Below the pieces are notes generated by a model. It saw only the letters and a list, made by a program, of their open reading frames with translations, was not told where the DNA came from and ran no database searches. The position numbers and the translations under genes were made by a program. From the NCBI GenBank assembly GCA_035632955.1, contig DASQFU010000053.1:1-49603 (forward strand): a stretch of 49,603 nucleotides of DNA, in the 5' to 3' direction. The DNA comes from DASQFU01 sp035632955 (lineage in GTDB: Bacteria > Eisenbacteria > RBG-16-71-46). This document shows, one piece after another, positions 41,575 through 49,603 of this stretch; positions within the stretch are counted from its first letter, which is position 1; every line of letters begins with the position of its first letter.

Positions 41575-43571
41575 ATGGACGCCATGGGTGACGCGTCCCG
41601 CGCCTTGCTCGCGCTGCTGGCGCTGGCGCCGGCCGCGTTCGCGCTCGGACGCCATCTCGGACGCGGCATGCGCCCGAGCGAGCGGGTGCTGCTCGCGACC
41701 GCGCTGGCTCCGGTCGCGCTCGCGTTGCCGGCGTTCCTGATCGCGCTCGCCGCGCGCGTGCCGCTCGCCCCGAGTCTCTGGCAAACGGAGTTTCTGTGGA
41801 TGGTGGTGGCGCTGTGGCCGGCGCGGCGCGTGCTGCCGAGCCGTTCCCACCGCGAGCCGCGGCCCGAGCGCGGCCAGGGCTTTCCTTCGGTGGCCGTGCT
41901 CGCGATCGGCGTGTGCGTGCTGCTGGTGGTCTTGCTGCCGCCGTGGCTCGAGCCGGTGCTGCGGCTCGCCGGGGACGTCTGGTTCCACGCGGCGGAAGCG
42001 ATCGAGATCCGCCTTCATGGCCTTCCTCCGCAGGATCCGACGTTCGCCGGCACGCCGCTCCACCGCGCGTGGCTGCCGCCGTTCCTGCTGGCGCTGCTCG
42101 GCGCGGCTACCGGCGCCTCCCCATTCCATCTCCAGATGGTCTTCGGTGTATGGGCTGCCGTCATCACGAGCTTCGCAGGCGCCCATCTCGCGTACCGGTT
42201 GTTCGGGCGCACGGTCGCCGTGGCCGCGGGCGCGATCGTCCCGTTGGGACTGAACCCAATCGGCTGGGCGCTGTGGCTCGGCCGCCGGGGCGCCGACAAC
42301 AGCGACGCTCCGTTCGACAAGCTGATGGAGCTCGCAGGCGTTTTCAGAGCGCCGGCTGCGCTTGCGCACGGCTTCGCGCCCGCCGACGCGTCTCTGTTGA
42401 TGAGATTCTGGGGCGGATGCGAGCAGTCGCTCGGGTTGGTTCTGGTTACCGTGCTGTGCTGGGGCGTCGTGCGCGGCTTCGAGCGCCGGGGCGGGCCGGC
42501 GCATCGCCCCTGGATCCGGACGTTCGTGATGGCAGCGGCGCTGCTGCTCTGGAGCCCGTCGTGGTCGGGGCCGGTGTTCGGCACGCTGATCGCCGGCTGG
42601 GCGTTCGCCGGCCTGACCGGTCGTTTTGGCTCGGCCGCTTCAGGCTTGCTGGCGCTCGGGGCTGCGAGTGTCGTCGTGTGGCCCTATCTACGCCTCGCTC
42701 AGATCCCGGGCCGCGCCGCGGCGGCAGTCGCGCTCGGATGGAACGGCGAGCACGCGCGGGCACTCGCGGCCGGCATCGGTCCCTGGTGGGCGGCAGCGCT
42801 GCCGGCGGCCATGCTCGCCTGGCAGCACGGACCGGGCGGGAGGTTCGCGGTCGGAGCGACGCTCGCAGCGACGGTTTCGGCGCTGGTCGCGCAGCCGAAG
42901 CCGATGGACTTCGATCTCGCCGTGCCGGTCGTGTGGCTGTGGACGGCGCCGCTGGCTGCGGGTGGCTTCGTGTGGTGGTGCGAGCGTCTCCGAATGCCGA
43001 TCGCGGCCAAGCTCTCGCTCGCCGCCATCCTGATCGTGCCGACGCCCTGGTTCCTTGCAGTCGGCATCGTCGGCGAAGGCCGCTCGCCGGGCGCGCTGGT
43101 GCGCCCGGACGAGCCGGGGCTGCGCGCGCTGCCGCTCGCGACCCGCGGCGAGCAAGAGGCGTATGCAATGCTGCGCGAGCGCATGCCCGGGGACGTGGTC
43201 GTGATCGAAGCGGCGCGCGTGGTCGTGAACCAACCCGTGCCCCTGCTCGCGGAGCGCCGTCAGTTCTTCCCGCCGTATCGCCTCGATCTCGCTCGCGGCT
43301 ACGGATCGCGGCCGACCCGAAACCGGGCGTTGATCGCGCTGCGCGAGGAGCTGGAAGTGCGGCGCGGCATCCAGCACGCGCTCTTCGACTCCGGGGTGCT
43401 GGACCCCGGGCAGCACAGCTACCTCCACGCCTTTGGCGCGCCGATCGTCCTGCTCGTACGTAGCCCGGAGGTTTCGCCCGGCGTCTGGGACGGCTTCCGC
43501 CAGCGCCCGGAATGGACGGAGTTCCACGCGAACCCGGAAGTCCGCGTCTACCGCTTCCAGGGGCGGGGGTT

Positions 43572-43575
<4 letters not shown>
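41575..43575 (+). CDS. Polytopic GT-C-like membrane protein
   Basis: A 666-residue protein with about 12 hydrophobic helices over residues 10-500 and a soluble C-terminal domain (about 510-666). The first loop contains LAGDVWFHAAEAIEIRLHG, then PPQDPTFAGTPLHRAWLPPF, an acidic-His-plus-Pro arrangement like the first extracytoplasmic loop of GT-C glycosyltransferases. The soluble end (EAYAMLRERMPGDVVVIEAA, HSYLHAFGAPIVLLVRSPEV) is similar to the C-terminal part of such proteins. The acceptor and donor are unknown. ATG 41584 is an alternative start. The gene ends in a 4-base overlap with lon on the opposite strand. Confidence 0.75.
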
Positions 43576-46163
<2,588 letters not shown>

Positions 46164-46203
46164 CAGGTGGCTCTCCGGAGGTGCGATTGTAGGCGTGCGC
46201 GCA

Positions 46204-46638
46204 TCAGCCTTCGTCGGACTTCACCGGGATCTCCGCCCGCGGCGCCACCGGCACGGCAACGAGCTGGATCTCGAGCATCCCGTCGCGATAGAGCGCCGTC
46301 ACGCTGTCCGCATCTGCGTCCCAGGGCAGCTCGACCACGCGGCAGAAGTCTCCGAAATAGATCTCGGCGCGGTGGTAACGAGCTCCAGGCACCGACGCGG
46401 GGGGTGAGCGCCGGCCGCTGATCTCGAGCCGGCTGCCGCGCAGCAGGACGCGGACGCTCGCGCGCGGCACGCCGGCAAGCTCGAGGATCACGCGTGCGGT
46501 TTGCCCCGACACCATGAGATCAGCCGGGGGCGCCCAAGGTTCCTCGGCGAAATGGGCGGCGGGATGCCGGTTGTAGACGAGATCGCGGAACAATCGTTCG
46601 ACCTCGTGTTGCCAACGCTCGATCGGATCGGGGGGCAT
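46204..46638 (-). CDS. Small heat-shock protein, Hsp20/alpha-crystallin family
   Basis: An ATP-independent chaperone of 144 residues. The alpha-crystallin domain spans residues 40-130: PPADLMVSGQTARVILELAG, VRVLLRGSRLEISGRR, YHRAEIYFGDFCRVVELPWD, ADSVTALYRDGMLEIQLV. The conserved A-x-x-x-n-G-v-L motif is here ALYRDGMLEIQL. An N-terminal amphipathic arm (RWQHEVERLFRDLVYN) and a C-terminal IXI-like motif (EIPVKSDEG) are both present in partial form. It lies between a zinc-ribbon gene (12 bases upstream) and lon (40 bases downstream), a typical protein-quality neighbourhood. Confidence 0.9.
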   Translation of the reverse strand: MPPDPIERWQHEVERLFRDLVYNRHPAAHFAEEPWAPPADLMVSGQTARVILELAGVPRASVRVLLRGSRLEISGRRSPPASVPGARYHRAEIYFGDFCRVVELPWDADADSVTALYRDGMLEIQLVAVPVAPRAEIPVKSDEG

Positions 46639-46650
46639 GAGGTCGCCCGC

Positions 46651-46833
46651 TCAGTAGCTCTGGGTCCAGGTGTGGACCGTGCCCACCACCGTCAGGCTCA
46701 GGAGGCGGCAGGTCTCTTCGAGCGCGCGTGCGTTCGGCCACGAGTGCTTGCCGCACGAGCATTGGATGCGGCCGCCAGGCTTCTCGCTCAGCGTGCAGGC
46801 CTTGCCATCATGATCCTTGCACAGCGGGCACAC
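46651..46833 (-). CDS. Small zinc-ribbon-like protein
   Basis: A 60-residue protein starting at GTG 46833 with AAGGAG six bases upstream, which supports this start over longer readings. Cysteine pairs CPLC (residues 2-5) and CSCGKH (25-30) with Cys13 and Cys42 suggest one zinc site. The rest is a short helix (ALEETCRLLSLTVV). No named family. It precedes hsp20 by 12 bases and follows the GH1 gene by 32 bases, so it probably belongs to the lon operon. Confidence 0.65.
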   Translation of the reverse strand: MCPLCKDHDGKACTLSEKPGGRIQCSCGKHSWPNARALEETCRLLSLTVVGTVHTWTQSY

Positions 46834-46865
46834 GTGGCTCTCCTTCGCAGCGGGCGAGAAGCATA

Positions 46866-48206
46866 TCACAGCGCCAATCCGACCTCCTGCGCGAGCTCGC
46901 GGGAAATCGTGTTCGCGCGCGCGATGCGCGCGAACGCGTCGGCGCTGCGCGTACGGGTGCGGGGACGCTCCGGATCGGCGAAATCCACGCGGTAGAGACC
47001 GAAGCGCGGTGCATAGCCATCGGCCCATTCGAAGTTGTCCATCAGGGACCAATGCAGATAACCGATGATCGGCACGCCGCGATCCAGCGCGCGTCCGAGA
47101 TGGAGCAGATAGTCGACCAGCGCGCGCGGCCGGAAGCGATCTTCGGCATCCGCGAATCCGTTCTCGGTGACCAGCACCGGCAGCCCGAGACGGCCGATGT
47201 CCACGAGCGCGCGCTCGAATCCCTCGGGATAGATCTCCCAGTCGAGATCGGTGACGGCGGCGCCGGGGCGTGCGACGTGCGGATCGCCTCCAAACGCCCG
47301 CACCAGGTAGCGCGTGTAGTAGTTGAGGCCGACGTAGTCGAGGCTTCGCTCGAGCTCGGGGACGCTGCGCCGGACGCTGCGCGCGCCCGGGATCTCGAGC
47401 CGGATCTCGCCGGTCGTTAGGGCTTGCTCGACCGCGAGGTTGAACACGCGGTGCTCGATATGCGCTCTCAGCGCGTCGGCCGGGAACCAGGGCCGGAGCG
47501 GTTCGAGCTGCGGCCGATTCTTCGCGATCGCGACGCGCACGGCATGCCCGTCGCCGTCCGCATCCGCACGATCCACGTCGTGAAGCACGCGATAGGCGCG
47601 ACCGTGCGCCTCGAGAAGGTGGCCGAGCACGACCAGCGCGGCGCTGTCGTCACGCTTGCCCGGCGGCCACGTGCCTTCCGACCAGCCGCGGAACGCCAGG
47701 ACCTCCGGCTCGTTGATCGTGACCCACCAGTCCACCTCCGAGCCGAACTCGCCCGCGCAGAAGCGGACGAAGCGGACGAAGTGCTCGATGGTGTCGGGAC
47801 TCTCCCAGCCGCCCTGGTCGGCGATCCAGAGCGGATTCGTGAAGTGATGGAGCGTGACGATCGGCAACAGGCCGTGCTGCTCGAGCGCGGCGAGCACGGC
47901 GTGGTAGTGAACCACCGCCGCCCCGTCGATTCGCCCGCGCACCGGCTCGAGGCGGCTCCACTCGAGCGAGAGCCGATGCGCGTTGTGGCCGTCGCCGGCC
48001 GCGAGAGCGAAGTCCTGCTCGAACCGCTCGTAATGGCGGCACGCGTCGCCGCTGACGTCGCCGTGCGCGATCTTTCCCGGGAGCTGCTCGAACCGCCACC
48101 AGTCGTTGTCAAGGTTGCTACCTTCGACCTGGTGAGCCGAGGTCGCTGCCCCCCACAGAAACCCGTCGGGAAAACGGCGCAGCTCGCCGTCTCGCGGCTC
48201 GGTCAT
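46866..48206 (-). CDS. Family 1 beta-glycosidase
   Basis: Retaining beta-glucosidase or galactosidase-type enzyme of 446 residues from ATG 48206 (the frame is open further upstream but without conserved sequence). GH1 signatures: the N-terminal FPDGFLWGAATSAHQVEG, the acid/base Glu in VTINEPEVLAF, and the nucleophile Glu in LPVLVTENGFAD. Other conserved parts are HRLSLEWSRLEP, VTLHHFTNPLW and GYLHWSLMDNFEWADGYAPR at the active-site mouth. There is no signal peptide, so the enzyme is probably cytoplasmic. It is divergent from the hydrolase gene at 48329. Confidence 0.93.
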   Translation of the reverse strand: MTEPRDGELRRFPDGFLWGAATSAHQVEGSNLDNDWWRFEQLPGKIAHGDVSGDACRHYERFEQDFALAAGDGHNAHRLSLEWSRLEPVRGRIDGAAVVHYHAVLAALEQHGLLPIVTLHHFTNPLWIADQGGWESPDTIEHFVRFVRFCAGEFGSEVDWWVTINEPEVLAFRGWSEGTWPPGKRDDSAALVVLGHLLEAHGRAYRVLHDVDRADADGDGHAVRVAIAKNRPQLEPLRPWFPADALRAHIEHRVFNLAVEQALTTGEIRLEIPGARSVRRSVPELERSLDYVGLNYYTRYLVRAFGGDPHVARPGAAVTDLDWEIYPEGFERALVDIGRLGLPVLVTENGFADAEDRFRPRALVDYLLHLGRALDRGVPIIGYLHWSLMDNFEWADGYAPRFGLYRVDFADPERPRTRTRSADAFARIARANTISRELAQEVGLAL

Positions 48207-48245
48207 CGCGGCGCCGCGGCGCAGCGGGCAGGTGCGATGGGGTTG

Positions 48246-48251
48246 TAGAAT
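48246..48251 (+). promoter_or_regulatory. Candidate -10 in the divergent gap before the alpha/beta hydrolase gene
   Basis: TAGAAT on the plus strand, in a 122-base divergent gap between the GH1 and hydrolase genes. The -35 position is poor (AGCGGG). A minus-strand promoter for GH1 cannot be seen. Confidence 0.25.
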
Positions 48252-48328
48252 GACGGCCTGATCATGGATCTCCAGAATCACGCAACACCGGTCGACGGTC
48301 GTGCGATATCGGCGCGCAGGGTAGCACG

Positions 48329-49243
48329 GTGACGGCGCGCGAGGCCGGGATCGCTCCTGCTCTGCCGGTGGGATGGCGCAGGCATGTCGAACCCGCGTGG
48401 CTCGAGGGCTGGCAGCCGGAAACGGTCGCGCTTCAGGGCGGTTCCACGGACGTGATCGTGATGGGCGAAGGGCCACCGCTGCTCTTGTTGCCGCCGTTGC
48501 CGGGATACAAAGAGGCGTGGATCGGCGTCGCGTGGCGTCTCGCGCGCTCTCATCGCGTGGTCACGTTCGACCAGCGGGCGCCGCTCGCGGGGCACGAGCC
48601 GTGGAGCGCGCAGCTCGATGATCTCGAGCGCGTCGCGGAAGCGTTTGCGCCCGGGCCGGCCATCGTGGTCGGCCATTCGCTCGGCGGGGCGCTCGCGCAA
48701 CGCTGGGCGCTGCTCCGGCCGGAGCGCGTGCGGGCGTTGGTGCTGTCGAGCAGCTTCGCGCGCGTCGGCATCACGCGCGGCCAGTGGCGCAAACGCTACG
48801 TCGAGCAATCGCTCGTGCTCATGGCGCAGCGGATCCTGCCCGAGCGACTGGCGGCACCGCTGGCGCGCCGTCTCGCGCGGCGCGGTGCGTGGGTCTACGA
48901 TGCGAGCTGCGACGAACGGTTGCTGGCATTCATCCGCTTCTGCATTCGCCGCCAGTCGATCGCAGTCGCCGCCGCGCGCGTTCGACAGGCGTTCGCGCAC
49001 GACACCCGCGGTCGGTTGGGGGAGATCCGATGTCCGACCTTGATCCTCGTCGGCGAGCGTGAAACGGCGTGGGCGCGCGCCGCCAGCGTCGAGCTCGGAC
49101 GCCTGATCCCAAACGCCGAGCAGCGTGTCTCGCCGGAGGCCGCGCACCTGCACCCACTATCGCGTCCGGCATGGTTGGCCGAGACGGTGACGGAATGGCT
49201 TCGGACGGTGTCTTGCGCGCGCGCCGCGCTGGTGACACCGTAG
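48329..49243 (+). CDS. Alpha/beta hydrolase
   Basis: Cytoplasmic hydrolase of 304 residues. The fold features are LLLLPPLPGYKEAW (oxyanion region), VVTFDQRAPLAGHEPW, the nucleophile elbow VVGHSLGGALAQRWAL with Ser, a catalytic acid around ILVGERETAWARAA, and a late His in EAAHLHPLSRPAWL. The cap (residues 150-215) is Arg-rich. The substrate cannot be predicted. The start is GTG 48329, with no strong ribosome binding site. It is unlike the lipoprotein-type hydrolase at 7821 in sequence. Confidence 0.85.
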   Translation: MTAREAGIAPALPVGWRRHVEPAWLEGWQPETVALQGGSTDVIVMGEGPPLLLLPPLPGYKEAWIGVAWRLARSHRVVTFDQRAPLAGHEPWSAQLDDLERVAEAFAPGPAIVVGHSLGGALAQRWALLRPERVRALVLSSSFARVGITRGQWRKRYVEQSLVLMAQRILPERLAAPLARRLARRGAWVYDASCDERLLAFIRFCIRRQSIAVAAARVRQAFAHDTRGRLGEIRCPTLILVGERETAWARAASVELGRLIPNAEQRVSPEAAHLHPLSRPAWLAETVTEWLRTVSCARAALVTP

Positions 49244-49247
49244 CGAC

Positions 49248-49463
49248 ATGCGCTGCACCGTGAGCCTTCTTCGCGACGGCGCCGCCGTGGTCGCGCGGTG
49301 CGCGGAGTTCCCTGCCTGCGAGGGTCGTGGCGCGGGAGCCGACGATGCGCTCGCGCGGCTGCGCGCCTCGGTGCTGTTCTGGCTCGAAGCGTGCCCGTGC
49401 GATCAGACCGCCGGGCCGGGTCTCGAGCTCGACGTCGTCCGCGACGAGACGCGCGGGCGCTAG
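49248..49463 (+). CDS. HicB-like small protein
   Basis: A 71-residue protein with the beta-beta-beta-alpha layout of HicB antitoxin-like (UPF0150) domains: CTVSLLRDGAAVVARCAEFP, then GADDALARLRASVLFWLEAC. No HicA toxin gene lies on either side (upstream is a hydrolase, downstream a DUF4153-like protein), so it is not a typical toxin-antitoxin locus. The ATG at 49248 is 4 bases after the hydrolase stop. Confidence 0.65.
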   Translation: MRCTVSLLRDGAAVVARCAEFPACEGRGAGADDALARLRASVLFWLEACPCDQTAGPGLELDVVRDETRGR

Positions 49464-49468
49464 CGTTC

Positions 49469-49603
49469 GTGCGACTGCCGTCGATTCGCGCCGCCTGGAA
49501 CGAAGCCGAGAAGACCCGGGCGCGCTTTCCCTTCGTGCTGCTCGCCGCCGCGATCGCGACCATCAGCGGCTGGTTCGTCGTCGGGAAGCTCCGGCACGAT
49601 TCG
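49469..49603 (+). CDS. DUF4153-like membrane protein (3' partial)
   Basis: The first 45 codons of a gene that runs off the window. The sequence starts VRLPSIRAAWNEAEKTRARF at GTG 49469 and continues into a hydrophobic helix (PFVLLAAAIATISGWFVVG). This start (charged amphipathic helix then first membrane helix) is usual for DUF4153 proteins, which are polytopic. Identification is tentative. It is 5 bases downstream of the HicB-like gene. Confidence 0.45.
   Translation, partial: MRLPSIRAAWNEAEKTRARFPFVLLAAAIATISGWFVVGKLRHDS

Overview
The window is a dense, GC-rich bacterial chromosome segment with short gaps, many 4-base ATGA/GTGA start-stop overlaps and no tRNA, rRNA, insertion sequence, phage or CRISPR signal. 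The large LamG/FN3 surface protein ending in a FlgD-Ig/T9SS-like sorting domain, the dockerin-like secreted protein and the four-heme cytochrome fused to a 5'-nucleotidase-like domain suggest an uncultured FCB-group bacterium, perhaps Candidatus Eisenbacteria. That placement is an inference from family content, not a phylogeny.

Layout. 1-2556: the 3' part of a LamG/FN3 surface protein, cut by the window edge. 2666-6881: proton-translocating transhydrogenase in three subunits (pntB, pntA2, pntA1 on the minus strand), divergent from NADP-isocitrate dehydrogenase (icd), which makes an NADPH module. 6961-10229: a methyltransferase, a lipoprotein-type alpha/beta hydrolase and the nucleotidase-like/tetraheme cytochrome protein. 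10264-12909 (minus): a membrane-bound SpoIIE/RsbU-type phosphatase. 13087-20440: a six-gene operon with preA (dihydropyrimidine dehydrogenase), an MFS transporter, two unrecognised envelope proteins, an NCS1 nucleobase permease and a phosphofructokinase of the pyrophosphate type.

20441-27711: a complete SUF iron-sulfur assembly operon in the order merR-type regulator, sufA-like, sufC, sufB, sufD, sufS, sufU, Rieske protein, sufT. The regulator carries a C-terminal CX2C-X8-CX2C cluster and sits behind a promoter region packed with inverted repeats. This is the best candidate here for an undescribed regulatory system: a MerR-family iron-sulfur or metal sensor controlling SUF.

27737-37011: mixed genes. 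They include an MFS transporter, a secreted dockerin-like protein, a small lower-GC patch with a SnoaL-like gene fragment, a DUF4287-SRPBCC protein, an L,D-transpeptidase, an outer-membrane barrel, a DPM1-like glycosyltransferase, a double CDGSH protein, an HExxH peptidase, a Nudix hydrolase and a short-chain dehydrogenase. 37088-39351: two tandem GIDE-like membrane proteins followed by LemA. 39569-43575: a Gfo/Idh/MocA oxidoreductase coupled to an unrecognised barrel-like protein, then a GT-C-like polytopic membrane protein. 43572-48206 (minus): Lon protease, Hsp20 and a tiny zinc-ribbon protein (a proteostasis cluster), with a GH1 beta-glycosidase upstream on the same strand. 48329-49603: alpha/beta hydrolase, HicB-like small protein and the start of a DUF4153-like membrane protein running off the window.
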